64,000 nucleotides of DNA from Gorsachius magnificus (GCA_034008185.1 CM067082.1:5130984-5194983); one strand, 5' to 3'; counted from the first letter of the stretch, positions 15,033-32,132 are shown. Numbers and translations are program-made. The notes: generated by a model not told the origin, from the sequence alone.

Positions 15033-15620
15033 TGTTGTGATTTAACCCCAGCCATCAACTAAGCCCTAACCAGCTGCTTGCTCACTCCCCTGCAAGGGCG
15101 ATGGAGGAGAGAAAAGTAGTAAAAGTGAGAACACTTATGGGCTGAGATAAGAACAGTTTAATAGTTGAAATGAAATATAATAATAATAACAACAATAATA
15201 ATAATAAATTGTAATGAAAAGGAAAATAACAAAAAGCAAGAGAAGTAAAACTCAGGAAAAACAAGTGATGCAATGACTTGCCACCTGCTGAGCGATGCCC
15301 AGCCCATCCCCGAGCAGCGATTGCTGCCCCCCTAGCCAAGCGCCCCCAGTTTATATACTGGGCATGACATCATATGGTCTGGAATAGCCCTTGGGCCAGT
15401 TTGGGTTAGCTGTCCTGGCTGTGCCCCCTCCCAGCTTCTTTGGCACCTCTTTGCTGGCAGACTATGGGAAGCTGAAGAGTCCTTGACTTAATGTAAACAC
15501 TGCTCAGCAACAGCTAAAACATTAGTGTGCTATCTCATTACTCTCATCCTAAATCCAAACCACAGCACTGTATCAGCTACTAGGAAGAAAATAAACTCTA
15601 TCCCAGGCAAAACCAGGACA
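15033..15620 (-). mobile_element. Solo LTR, ERVL-like, short (about 570-bp) family, older copy
   Basis: On the + strand it runs from TGTTGTGATTTAACCCCAGC to CAAAACCAGGACA, so the LTR reads TGTCCTGG...AACA on the minus strand. It is flanked by a perfect 5-bp target-site duplication, CAGCT, at 15028-15032 and 15621-15625. It is clearly related to the copies at 30905, 32240, 32846 and 62282 but more diverged from them, hence older. A (TAA)n-rich stretch near 15178-15206 corresponds to the region before the poly(A) signal. No internal retroviral sequence remains. Five-base duplications are typical of ERVL-type integration. Confidence 0.88.
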
Positions 15621-16672
15621 CAGCTATATCTGGTATTATCATTATGCCACTGTAGAAGTTCAGTATATGGTTGCTTTAAAAACCAAACCAAACAGACACC
15701 TTGACAATATTGATTATTTGGGCGCTGGGGCCCACTGCTGAGATGTGACCCGTTCTTTACCTTTATTGATTTCAACCAAGGATGACATTCATCTAGCTCG
15801 TAACTACATCTGTCTACTATGTCGTTTTCTTGGGTGGTAGTGTTTCTAGAAAGCATTATTATGAGAAATATGAGCAAGATAATATTTTTAGTGTTGGGGA
15901 AATGTATTTTCCATAAAGAGGGGTATGGCTGGAAATTATATTTACAGCTCTTCAAGATTTACTGTATATAGCGTGGAAGCATATAATAGTTATAATTTGG
16001 ACTAAAGGAAAGGAGGAGTCGTCCTGTGATAGGTTAGGGAAACAAACTGTAGGACAGTGTTTTTCTCTGGCAGGTAGACAGAACATCAGCACAACCAATA
16101 TTCAGCAGCAGAAAAAACACCTTATAGGATAGTGTGTATGCCTCTGATAAACAGGAACGCTGGTTTCTTTCCACATATTCAATCTTCTGCCCAGTCTAGT
16201 AACGTCATGTAATTGGTGTTTTCCAATTATCGGAGAGCTGCAGGGTAGTAAGACTTATCTTTGCATCCAGTTATGAGGAATAAACTGTAACATCTAATTA
16301 CAAAGTAAGTGAGATTACAGAATTTTAATATAGTAAGGAATAATTAAAAAACAAATAAAAAGCTACCCTCTTGAAAGCCTGTCTTAAAACAAGCCTGTGA
16401 AGAAACTGGCTCAGTTTGGATAGTGAACTACGGCCTTTACAGGTGCAATTGCTAACATAATTTCTTGTAACAGTTAAATGAAAATTAACCAGATGGAAAA
16501 GAGGCTGTGCTTCAGGGGCTGGCTATTTCACAGCCACTTGTTAGGCCTTATGCTTTTATAAATTTGTAAGGTCAGGAGAGATGTTTGTGAATGCTAGGCT
16601 AACCATCTGCAGAATGCCTGCTGCAGTCGTCCCAGAATGAATTACTTGGAGTATGTGTGTGTTGGTGTTGTG

Positions 16673-16698
<26 letters not shown>
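16673..16698. repeat. Poly-T tract (26 T)
   Basis: A homopolymer run preceded by a GT-rich stretch. Confidence 0.9.
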
Positions 16699-16703
<5 letters not shown>

Positions 16704-18719
16704 CCCTTAGGGAAAATGCAATTTTTCTATCTTTGTTGTGGTGAAAAAAGTTTCCTGCAACTGCAAAAAACATTTGAGTATCTTTGTGTGCAATCATTAG
16801 GCAACAAGTTAGATAGCAGTGTTAAAAACTTACTCAGATATGAGAAAAAGAAAACTTTCTGAGAATCTGTTGCCTCTCTGATCGCTGTTTCAATTATTAG
16901 TAAGTGCTCATGTCTACCTCGATAGCATGACCCTGTCTCTTCTCATCTTAAATATTTAGTTTCTGTAGGTGTGTGAACGTTGACAGTGTCATTCAAGGAA
17001 TAGCTTTTATAGTTCTTTTTTATGCTTTTCTAACTTCAGTACCTGATCATGTGCTCATGCCCTTTCTAATTCTGCTGCCATATTTTTTTTTATTGCGTTA
17101 GCTTTTTAAAAATGACATAAATGGAAAAAAAGAAAAAAAAAAGGCAGAGCAGCGCTTTTTTTACCTACTAGAGTAGGTAACCTTAATCTGACACCTCATC
17201 TTCTTTCTGAATGATAGCTTTTGGGGATTCTGATAAACTCATTTCAAATTATTCTGTATTTTCTTTCTATGCCTCATGTTCTTTCCAGATGCATTGATTC
17301 AGGAAAGTTTTCAGCTTGCTGCAATTGCCTTTTTACAACTTTTGTTACAGGGATTGGTCTTTTATATGGATGGGCGGTATTTTTGCATTGGGCATTGTTT
17401 TGTGTTGTCAGTTCTGAGGGAAGTAACAGCTTCAGCTTCAAAAATTGCCTGAAACTTTCTGAAATGATTTGCTAGTCTGTCTGTGTCTCTCCGTATCTCT
17501 CTGTATCCTGAAGTAATAAGATCTGAACTATCACATTAGGTCATGGTGCCTTCTGAAAACTGTAGCCTTCTTTGAGGTCTTCCATATCCCTATGTCCAAA
17601 ATTAGAAGTGACTTTTGAAAACAGACTATTTTTTTTGGTAATTATATTAGGATTTAAGTGACTAAAAGATGTTCTGAAGCTTCATTTATAAGATCTAATT
17701 TTTCTAGCATCTTCTTTAGACTTTCCAAGGCTTTAACTATCTGAAGTTATACACACAGAATCCACTGATTGATACTTTCAGTTTTGAAGAATGAGTTGCA
17801 GAAATGCTGTTTCTGTCCTTTAGTGCTATTTTTGTATGAAGTTTATAATTTTAAACGCCTTTGCAAAACCTGTTAGCAGCTTTAGTGTCATTTAAAATAT
17901 TTTACATTGCTTTTAGTTGTGCATGCCAGACCATATGCACTAGGTGTCAGCATTGGTCCACCTTCAGAACTTAATATTGCTGGTTACTGGGATGTAGACT
18001 GGATGTAGCTGGTAGCTTCCAGAGTTTCTACAGCAGTTTCTTGGCTGTCTGATTTCAAAGCAAGACAGTCATTCAAAGCAGAGGGGAAAGAATGGTTACT
18101 TGGGACTTGTGCCAATATATTGATAAGCTACATGTTGGTAGTTACTCATCAAGTTTGTTTCAATTTTAAGCCTAACGAGGCTTAACCTTTCACTAAATTC
18201 TTCCTCGCTAGTTGGCAGTCTGCATATGTATAGTATCATGGAATGAAAATTTTGTGGTTTACAAGATCAGAGACATACAAAACCTGAGCTGAGACAGCAC
18301 TTTCTTTGCTTTCATAGCCTGAGATTTCAAGATTAAGTAGATTTAATCTTAAAGGGGTGAAAATGTTTAACTTGGTAAATCAATAGATTTTGAAAGTGGT
18401 ATATTTTTGCATTCTTATTATGCACATGATGATCACGTTAACTGTCTTCCATAAAATGTGGAGCTGTTTAGCTGTTATTGACTGTTTCAACTATTTACTT
18501 GTTAGTACTAATGACAAATAAAGTTGCTAAGGAACTCTACCTTTGCTGCTTTTCTTAGCTGCTGGACTTGAAGCAAGCTTAAGTTTTCCTGGCAGTAGAA
18601 GCTGTATGACTGGCTAGATGCAAAATCACTGGCGCTGTAGTGTTGGAGATATGTCTACTACATCTTTTTTTCCTCTTCTTGTTTTTTTTTAAACTCAGAT
18701 ATGTGCTTTAAAATTTTGA

Positions 18720-21692
<2,973 letters not shown>

Positions 21693-24600
21693 TAAAAAAG
21701 GAAGGAGATACCTGCACTTTCTTCTGTCCTACAGTGAAATAATGTAACTTTGTTTTGAAATAAATTTAATTTGAGAAGAAATGGAGAGCACAGAAATTAG
21801 GGAATTCTGTGTGTGCATGACTAATTGATGGTAATCAATCACGTATACAGTGTTATTAGTTTTAAATATTCTAGTATTCCAACCTTGGTGTGTAGCATCC
21901 AGAATTAAACTGTCTTGAATGTTTTCCATCTGTAGATTGAGTGCCTCAAGCCTAATGCTCTATTTCCTTGTTAAATATTAGGAATACAATCAGAGGGCTT
22001 AATTTGAGTGTGGATTAAAAAAAAAAAGTATTATTTGAAAATATCAGCAGCCTTCAAGCCTTCTTAACTGCTATTAATGAAGACATTGAGAGGAATCGAG
22101 GCTGAAATGTAAATTCAGAAGAGTAGAGTACTGTAGTTCAGAGTGAATCTACTATGAGTTTCCTGATGAGAGGTGTTTTCTGATGAAACATTAATAGTCT
22201 GGATACAGAAGTCATCTAAGGGAGTAGGCACAATCCTTGTCCCTGTGTTTGAGACAATGAACTTGTAGCAGCTGAGCGTGATGGAATTGAATTCAACAGT
22301 GTTTAACTAGGACAGTAGGCTTAAGTTTCTAGAAATAAGATAAGTTTCCGTGGTTTCTTTCAATCTGTGGTTTGTTTTTTTTTTTTAATTTAGCAAGAAA
22401 TTTCAATGGGATTTATTAAATTTGTCAGTGCATAACAATGGAATGAATGTGTCTGTGGATGATTTTCAGAAATGGTAATGATATGTGTGAGGACCTTTGG
22501 GGGGGGCATGTAGCACTTACAAAACCACCTGGGAAAGCAAAAGGTGACAAATATTATGTTTGTATTACATTTATTAGGAAAAATGTTTCAGGCAGATTTA
22601 TTTATCACCCAGAATAATGAGACAGAATTAGTGATGAAAGGTTTTAAAGATGTGTTTGATTCACAGTAAGCTAGGTAAAAGGTGCATATTTTTCAGTTAT
22701 TCCCTCGTTTACGATAAAGAGGATGGGAGGAAAATGAGCCAGGTATTTTTCCCTCTTTTCTCCTTTAGTAATGGGTCACCTCCCTGGTAACCCCTGTAGC
22801 AAAGAACTTTTCTGGCACTAGGTGTCTGCCTGCCAGTGAATTCCCTCTGTTTAGTGGCTCAAATCAGTAGTGGAAGAAGGAGAGGAACTGAGAGGAACTG
22901 ATACACTGGAATAAATTATCTTTCTCTCTGGAGATCTTATAGGCTGTCAGAAGGTCCTTGGATTTTCCTGGACTTTTAATGAAGTGTCGTTGATTTGTGT
23001 ATGGAAGGTTTGGCTGAAGAGGAGGCTTTAAGCTCCTCTACGACATGTGTCCACATATGATGTTGCTAATTCTAAAAAAGTTTGAACTCTTAGAGAAGCA
23101 ACTTTTCTGTTTTTTGTCTTTCAGACATTATATGTCTGAGTAAAGCTTCCAGTTTCATAAAACCTATGATAACTGTGATCTTTAGTGTCTTTGAAAAATC
23201 AAACTAAAAGTTCTCCAGTGTGCTTGAAAAGTAGCTGAATCTTTTTCTCCTTTTCTGCCAAGGAGATCCAAAATAGAACTTACTGTTGTGTTTGAAGTCT
23301 TTTATTGATAGCATGTTGCTCAGACATGGTTAGTGATGTTCCAAACCAGCTAGAGTGTGGATGACAGTGCCAGAAATGTATTTCTGGGTTGTAATTTTTT
23401 TTTGTAATTCTTCTGAGATTGAGATCGTAGTTCAGTTGAAGTTGGGACTTCAGAAAACAGAAAAGAATTTCTTCTTCACTTCAAGTAGTAGATGAGAAGG
23501 TGAGATTAAGTAGTTATAATGAAAGATCTATTAATTAGAAGCTCTTCTATTCACAGAATACAAATGCATAGTCAAAACTGGCTTGTGTTTAAAACAAAAT
23601 TTTCTTGTATTTTAATTGACTGACAATTACTTTAAAACACAACTTTTGTATATGTTTACTTGAATTACAATTTCCAAGCATGCAGCCTGGCAAACCTGAA
23701 AAACAAGTATCATCAAGTAAATGGGAGATGTCGTCACTATTTTAACAACATGGAAGCTAAGAGTCTGATTTAAAATTAAACTATTTAGTTACATAAATAT
23801 GTAAAATGCAGTCTTCTGCTTAGCAAAAAGATACCAAATTCTGCATAAAAGCTCTCTAATCTCAAGCCATTATGTTTTAATGTTAACAAGCCCTTGAGAA
23901 TCCCTCTTTCTTTAAATAAGAAATAAATGTGCAATTGCAAAGTTGCTTGGAATTAAATCTCTTTTGCATAATGCTTTTTGAAACATAACTCTGTGTACAG
24001 CTCACAATGAATTTGATTTGGGTAAGGTCAGATACTTGGGGAAAAAAACCAGTATTTTATTGTGGGTCTTCACTGATAATATCCATAGTACTTAAAAGGA
24101 CTGTGATTTGTATTGTGTGCAAATGATTCTGAGTTAGCTCATCCATGAGGGCCTGTCTAAACATGGAGCTACTTGGAAACAGCTGTTATCAAAAAGTGAC
24201 TGTCCAGAGAGAAATCACTTACAGGGAGCATGTGCATCTCCCCTGCAAGCTCACATTCTTTCAGACATTTAGTGGGTTTCCAACTGTCATGCCTGTTGCT
24301 TTGCTTCTGGTGGCAAAGATCTTGGTGCACTGAGATGACCTTTTCTCACTATTCATGGCATGTGATGAAACTAGGAATGCTTCATTCCTTTTTGGGGGTG
24401 AGTTCAGTTCATTAAAGATCCTCCAAGTTTGTCTACTTTATTATTTGGGAAATAATGTACACTTTTCAGTGCTTCTCAGTATACTTCTGCCATTAAGTTC
24501 TTCCTGTCCTGTGATTGTTGTTGCACTTCAGTTCTTTTCAGCCTTCTAGTGAGATGACAGGCTTTACACCTGAGATCTCTATTGATCTGTCTGTTGTGTA

Positions 24601-25489
24601 CTTAAACTACTGACTCTGTGATGATTCTGCCTTGCATGAAACATGCAGAAGTCATTATTAATCTGCTGACCAGTGTTCTGGATGTCTGTCATCTTGAGGT
24701 GAGTGACAGTAGGTGATGGAGAGAACAAGATCTAGAAGTGCTTCCTGAAACGTGCTAGGGTACCTTCCTGTCATTCCTGTGCGTGGTTGATGCTTATATC
24801 ATTGGGAACCACTCTTCGTTCCAGCTGCATCCTCTGTTACCAGACTTCAGGACAGAGGTTGGTTCCCAAAGCAGTTTGGCAGGGGTTTGAGGTTGAGGAG
24901 ACTACTATGAAGGTGCATGTTGGCCTTTTGACACCAGTTCTACTTGTTGGTCCTGGATAGTCAGCAGGCAAAGGTGGCAAGACAAATGACAGTGTTCCGT
25001 ATTTTTTCTTCTATCATGGTATTAATTTTGGACACAGCCTGCATGATTGTCTGAGATCTCTTGGGAACCTTTAGCTTCTTTTGCTGACTGGACTGTCAGC
25101 ACAGGTAGTACTACACCATTAGCATGGCCTTTGGTGCCTCAAAACACCTGTTCTGTTGCTCTTCTCATTCCCTAGATTAACACAAATACTCTCTTTAGAA
25201 ACAGAACCATGTTGGCTAACAGTTTGAAGAATGACCACGTGACCTTTCATGTGTGTACGTGTTTACCTTTCAACACCAGAAAGACAGAGAATAGTGGCTA
25301 TTATGTAATTCGGAGTCTTCCTGTGATGACCTTTACCTTTAATCTTCTCAGCACCAGAAGTGACCAAAAATAAATAGGCTAAGTTGCACAGCCATGACCA
25401 CAAAATGTCTGGCAGCTTGGCAAGTAAGATACACTACTTGTTCCATTTTTGTTGATCTGGTTATCAGGGCTTCTTTGCTCACTGACTAT

Positions 25490-27772
25490 AAGATTGACAG
25501 GGCTTTAAACTAGATGTGAAGGGGGAAGGGGAACCTATTGGGCTTGCCAGTGACAGGCTAGGGGATGAATCGCAAGGGTTAGAGGGACTGGGGGCTAGTA
25601 TGAGCCTTCAACCTGTTGCCCAGCAGTGTGCCAGGGGCACTGCAGAAAAGTTGAAGTCTGGCGGAGGTGAGCCGGAGGCTCCTGAGGTAGTAGGAGCCAA
25701 CAAGGAAAAGCCCGTGAAACACCTCAAAGTAAATGAGGGGTGTTCTGCTATGAAGGTGACGAGGCCGACAGCTCAGATGAAATGCCTCTATACAAACGCA
25801 CGCAACATGGGAAACAAACAGGAGGAGTTGGAAGCTATCGTGCTGCTAGAAAGCTACGACCTGATCGCCATTACGGAAACTTGGTGGGATGAATCCCATG
25901 ACTGGAATGTAGCTATTGATGGCTACAGGCTGTTCAGAAGGGACAGGCGAAGAAGGAGGGGCGGAGGCGTTGCCCTTTACATCAAGAAATCAATACAGTG
26001 TGAAGAGCTGGCCCTGAAGAATAGCCACGAGCAGGTCGAAAGCTTATGGATAAGAATCAGAGAGAGAGGCAACAAAGGGAACCTGGTGGTTGGTGTCTAC
26101 TACAGACCGCCAGATCAAGAGGAGCCGACTGACGAAGCGTTCTTCCTCCAACTCCGGGAGGCTTCGTGCTCGCAGGCTCTCGTCCTGCTGGGGGACTTCA
26201 ACCACCCCGACATCTGCTGGCAAACCAACACGGCAAGCTGTAGGCAATCCAGCAGGTTTCTCGAATGCATTGAGGACAACTTCTTAAGCCAGGTAATAGA
26301 CACCCCTACCCGAGGGGATGTGATACTGGACCTGGTGGTCACCAATACAAGTGAGCTCGTCGGAAATGTCAAGGTCGGAGGCAGCTTGGGTTGCAGTGAT
26401 CATGCGCTGGTAGAGCTCACACTCCAGAGGGAAATGGGAAGAATGAAGAGTATAGTCAGGACCCTGAATTTTAGGAAAGCAAACTTCCAGCTCCTCAAGG
26501 AGATAGGAAACGGTCCTCAGGGACAGGGGAACAGAACAGAGCTGGCAGCTCTTTAAGGAAGTGATCCACAGAGCACAAGAGCTCTCGATCCCCAGGTGTA
26601 AGAAATCGGGCAAAGAAGGGAAGAGACCGGCATGGCTGAGACGAGAGATGCTGGTCAAACTAAGGAGGAAGAGGGAACTGCACAGGCAGTGGAAGCAGGG
26701 ACAGGCATCCTGGGAAGAGTATAGGGATGCGGTCCGGTTGTGTAGGAATGGGGTCAGGAAAGCCAAGGCTCAGCTGGAGCTAAACTTGGCTAGGGATGCA
26801 AAGAATAACAAGAAGGGTTTCTTCAGGTATATCAGCCGGAAAAGGATGGTTAAAGAAAGCGTACCTCCGCTGATGAGCGAGACCGGCAAGCTGGTAACAG
26901 CAGATGAGGAGAAGGCTGAGGTACTCAACACCATTTTTGCCTCAGTCTTCACTGGGAATCTCTCTCCTCACCCCACCCGAGTTGATGGATGGCATGAGGG
27001 GGACCGGGAGGGCAAAACCCTTCCTGCTGTAGGAGAAGATCAGGTTCGTGACCACCTGAGGAACCTGAACGCACATAAGTCCATGGGACCTGAGGAGATG
27101 CATCCCAGAGTCCTGAGGGAATTGGCCGATGTAGTCGCCAAGCCACTCTCCATGATATTTGAAAAGTCATGGCAGTCAGGTGAAGTCCCTGGTGACTGGA
27201 AAAATGGGAAACATTGTGCCCATTTTCAAAAAGGGTAGAAAGGAAGACCCTGGGAACTACCGACCTGTCAGCCTCACCTCTGTGCCTGGGAAGATCATGG
27301 AACAGATCCTCCTAGAAGCTATGCTAAGGCACATGGAGGCCAGGGAGATAATTCGAGAGAGCCAGCATGGCTTCACCAAGGGCAAGTCCTGCCTGACGAA
27401 CCTAGTGTCTTTTTATGATGGTGTGACAGCATCAGTGGACAAGGGAAAACCAATGGATGTCATCTATCTGGACTTCTGCAAAGCCTTAGACACGGTCCCC
27501 CACAACAGCCTTCTCTCTAAATTGGAGGGCTATGGATTTGACGGGTGGACTGTTCGGTGGATAAGGAACTGGCTGGATGGCCGCATCCAGAGGGTAGTGG
27601 TCAATGGCTCGATGTCCGGATGGAGACCGGTGACGAGTGGTGTCCCTCAGGGGTCCGTACTGGGACCGGTGCTGTTTAATATATTCATCAATGACTTAGA
27701 CAGCGAGATCGAATGCACCCTCAGCAAGTTTGCGGATGACAACAAACTGAGTGGTGTGGTTGACACACTATA
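25490..27772 (+). repeat. CR1 LINE, ORF2 endonuclease plus most of the reverse transcriptase, 3'-truncated
   Basis: This is the best-preserved CR1 in the window. Frame 1 (25516-26556) holds the AP-endonuclease domain: MKCLYTNARNMGNKQEELEA, then AITETWWDES, VVGVYYRPP, LLGDFNHPDICW and the catalytic GCSDHALVEL. After a frameshift near 26520-26560 comes the linker (26561-27238; [42 protein letters not shown]). A second frameshift near 27200 leads into the RT palm (27159-27773): [49 protein letters not shown] (motif A), [20 protein letters not shown] (motif B) and FADD (motif C). Similarity stops about 10 residues after FADD. The thumb, C-terminus and 3' tail are absent, which is unusual because target-primed insertions normally lose the 5' end. 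Confidence 0.93.
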
Positions 27773-30700
27773 ACTGGATATTTTATCTTCAGAAGCAAAG
27801 CTTGTCAATAGAGTTCGCCAGTGTCCATTAGGAGAGATTTCTGGATGTGGGTTTTCATTTTCAGTATGCCTACTTTATATATCTCCATACAGGCATTGGA
27901 CAGGAAATACCATGGATTGGCTGAGATCATTACTTGGTCAGGAGTTGTTTGTATGGTTTATTTCAGACAGCGACTGCATGCCATGGCTGCATTTGGCAGT
28001 GGGATAATAAAAACATAGGTCTACCTAAGAAAAAGGGGTTTGTTCCTTTCAAAGGTCCTGAGTTTAATTTCCAGAAACATCCCTAGTTGTCTAAATTTCA
28101 TTGATGTGATTCTGAACTCCATGATGGCAGGAGTCTATCCCTACAGTGGTAGTGGCTATTACTTGGCACTTCAAAATCATCTGACATGTCGATCCATGTC
28201 ATGCAAGCTTTAGAGGTTTGTAAGTTTGGCTCCAGGCTGTTTTCTCATGAAAACAGTCTCTCAGCTTCCAGAAGATACTTATTCTCAGCCTGGGCTGAGA
28301 TCATCCTCCCTGATGAAGAATTTCTGCCAAAATTTCTGCCAAATGCTATTTCAGTTCCCCTCATCCTCTAGATCAGTTGTGATGGACTTGGCAGTGTTGG
28401 CTAGGCAGACCACTTTGATGCCTTGACAGCTTAGAGTTGTTGGTAGTTGGAGGTCTAGGGACTGTATGCCAATAATCTGAGATTGCTTTCAGAACCTTTT
28501 CATCCCCCTTTCAAGATTGCTGTGCTCAGGTGATGGCTGACATGTCAACTGCTGGGGTGAGATCTGTGCCTTTTGCAAAGAAGTGATGAGCCTTATCTAA
28601 GAAAAAAATCCCCAAACCTTGTTTATCTTTAGAAATTATGGTTAAGGCTGGACTGATCATAATTTGATCATGTCAGACATGGTGTCTGACAACTCTTAAA
28701 ATACGCCTTTCTATCTCACAGCTTGAAAGAAGAAACTATGCCGTATTTTACAGACATTTTTATTTATAGGATAAGATTGCATATGCATTCACTTGGTGAT
28801 ATTTAAATTTCAAATTGCTATGTAGAAATACAGGAAACAAGAAAGAATATTAAACTGGGCTTGTAAAAAATTGACAGCTAGACCAAAAGCGATTGTCTAA
28901 ATGCCTTTAAATGTAGCCCTTCTGCCAAGCCTATATTGGTAGCAGTAAAGATCAGACTCAATTTCTGAGGATCTTCATGTAAAATGTTGTCTTGAATTTC
29001 CACCGAAACACCTTGGAAAATGAAATGAAGCTGCATGGGCACTTGGCGAGTTATACTTCTCCACACAGATTTGACTAAATGGCATTTTGCTGGACAGAGG
29101 GATAGAATAACCTATAAACCTGTAAATAACTGCTGCTACTCTAATTTAAAACCACCTTTTGTTTTGAGGGACTGCTGGAGCAACTTGTTACTGTATGTTC
29201 ACATAGGCGTATCCTATTCTCTTGTTTGTCTTGCTATGACTCTCATTTCTTCCCTGTACAGACTGCTACAGAAAGAGTTCTTGAATGCTTCAGCTCATTT
29301 TTAGTTTGAGCTGGTTGCTTGCCATTGCTCTCCTCTGTTTGCCACTCCTGCCTACTCCCATAGTGCTGCTCCTCTTTTTTTTTTCTCCTGTTTGTCATAT
29401 TTAGGCCAAAGGACACAAGATTATAAGTATTAGAAATAAAATACAGGTTAAAGAAATATGGATGCCTGATTTTAAAAATAAACAAACCACCTTGACAGTA
29501 GTATTAAACTTTGAAAGGAGGAGATACATGAAAGTAAAGAAGCTAACTGGAAGACATTAAAAGTAGTGGCATGTTTGCTGGTCGCATGGAGACTGCTTAA
29601 AGATGTCATAGTAGATTCTCAGTAAGTGTATTCTCCTTCTCCATTAAAATAAATCAAAAAATAATGAAAAAAGCAAGGGTAGTTAAACGGCTAAATAAAT
29701 GCAGTTGGGGGAGAAAAACAAAAGTTTACTGTATAAAAGTGGATGTTGTGTCCAAACATAGAAAGTAGAAGGGACTATCAACCCTGGTAAGTTAAATGAG
29801 GCAGGGGGAAGAACAGAAGCCCAGAAAAAGTTTTGAGGAGTAACTTGCTGAACTCATGAAAGCTAATAACTTCTTCAAATATTTAGAAGCAGGAAGCCTG
29901 CCAGAACTGAAACATAATTGAGGTATAAAAAGAGACACTCAGGGAAGATTGAGCTGTATCAGAAAATTTTTGTCAAGGTTCTCTTTTTAGGAAGGAAGAT
30001 TGCGAGGCTTGGTCCTTCCTCTACAGAGAATAAATCTGTGGAATTCTTTCAAGGTGTAATTAGAAGTGGTTTATGGTGGGAAGTGATCTGGACTGTAAAA
30101 TAAGTAGTAATAAATTTCAGGTACCAGATAAGGTTCAAAGATGCTGAAAGAGTTTTAAAATTAAATAGTTGAATGACTAGCAGTTGCAATTAATGGATTT
30201 CTTAAATTGTCTTCATTCTCATTTTAAGTTACAAATGGCAATTGTATCTCTGCATTTTTTAAGAGCTCAGAGAGGGATGGAAGTTCTTCGAACTAAATGA
30301 GGTGGATTTGTCCCCAGTGTAGGTGTCTGCATCCTAATGGTCCTGGCCATCCCAGGGATTCTTTTGACAAGATTCATCACTCCGTTTACACATATGCGGC
30401 TACGTCAGTTCTGACTAAGTGTCTACACCCAACTGTAGTCATTGACACTTGTCTTGAAGTAAACCATCCTTCGAACCCATTTGGAGTTCAGTAAATTTGA
30501 TACCTGTACTGGGTAAATTATAAGAAGCAATGGTAAATAATAGTAGGCGTATGGATAATTGTGATCTAATGGGAAGGAGGTAGAACATCTTTGAAGCATG
30601 ATTTCTTTCCAAGGAATGATGGAGCATTTAAATGAGTGTGATTAAGTTAATACAGTGTTTCTGAATTAAAAAAAAAACCAAAACCAAACAACGAACCCTT

Positions 30701-30904
30701 TTGGTACATTGATTAATAAATGATTAGAAGAGATAGAAAGAAACAATAAGCAAATGAGATTATGGTGTTAAGGAAGGAGATTATTAGCCATGTGGCTTTT
30801 GCTTTTCAAAACAGTTGTAAGCTACTAGGAAACTGGCAAAAATGGCAGTATCACGATTTGTTGTTGAGCCAGGGCTATTCAGAAATGTTTCTAGAGTAGA
30901 CTTG

Positions 30905-31457
30905 TGTCGTGGTTTAACCCGGCTGGCAACTCAGCACCACGCAGCCGCTCGCTCACTCCCCCCCTCCCTCAGTGGGATGGGGGAGAGAATCGGGAAGGGG
31001 AAAAAGGTTAGAGCCGAGGGCTGAGATAAAGACAGTTTAATAAGAGAAAATAATAATAATAGTAATAATGAGAATGATAACAAAATATACAGAATATACA
31101 AAACGAATGATGCACAATGCAATTGCTCACCACCCGCCGACCGATGCCCAGCCCGTCCCGAGCAGCGATCAGTACCCGAGCGACCGACCGACCCCACCAA
31201 CCCCCCCGAGCATGACGTTCTATGGTATGGAATAGCTCTTTGGACAGTTTGGGTCCTAGCTGTGCTGTACTCCCAGCTTGTTATGCACCTGGCCGAGCAG
31301 GAGAAGCTCAAAAAGTCCTTGAGCAGTCTGAGCACTACTTGGCAACAACTAAAAACATCAGCGTGTTGTCAACATTCTTCTAGTACTAAATCCAAAGCAC
31401 AGCACTATGTTAGCTTCTGTGAAGAAAATTAACTCTATCCCAGCCGAAACCAGGACA
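30905..31457 (-). mobile_element. Solo LTR, ERVL-like, short family, young copy
   Basis: The + strand runs from TGTCGTGGTTTAACCCGGCT to GCCGAAACCAGGACA. It has a perfect 5-bp target-site duplication, ACTTG, at 30900-30904 and 31458-31462. It is nearly identical to the inverted copy at 32846-33416 and the copy at 62282-62852, pointing to recent activity of this family. On the minus strand an ATTAAA poly(A)-like signal precedes the conserved CTGTCTTTATCTCAG block, and an ATT-rich microsatellite precedes the signal. A 134-codon open frame (31335-30931) is shared with the other young copies. No internal proviral genes are present. Confidence 0.93.
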
Positions 31458-32132
31458 ACTTGATTGTGATATTGTTTCTTCAGAGTGGAAAGTAAGAAAT
31501 CCTGTATTGGAAGCCTTCTGTTAGAAGGTCTGCTTATGCTGACTGTCACAAGTAATCCCCTGAAGTGTGTGTAATGTAGGCACCAACTGCTTTCCTCTAG
31601 CTTCTCTCCTTTTGTGCTGCAGTACTTAATAATATAGATGTAGCCTGTCAGCGCTTTGCAATATTTTTTAGTCATAAGAAATGTTATTTTGGAATACTGT
31701 GTTTAAATTAAGAGAGCATTTCCCCTATAGTGTGTAAATTAATTTTTGGAAAGGTAAAAATTATTGATTTCCAGGGCTGAAAAGAATGAAGCTTTAATCG
31801 GACTGAACAGAGAATATAATGCAAATTAAAACTTGATGTAAACTTCTGAGTTGAAGTGAGGTTTACTTAACTGACACTAATGAACTGGTTTTAATGCACT
31901 GTGTTGCATTTTAGTTGGCAAAGTACCTGCAAGTTGTTTTTGCCTAACCAATAAATCTTTCAAAAAGGGAGCTAGTTTCGTTGGTCTTGTAATATTAAAA
32001 TTAACTGATTTCAGGATGGAGACTCAAATCTGTAATATAATTACCAGGGAATTTTTATAGCAGCATGGTAGGTTCTTAGCCTTTAATTGGAAGTCTTTTT
32101 ACAGCTTCAGCGTAGTGCCACATCTTATCTGT

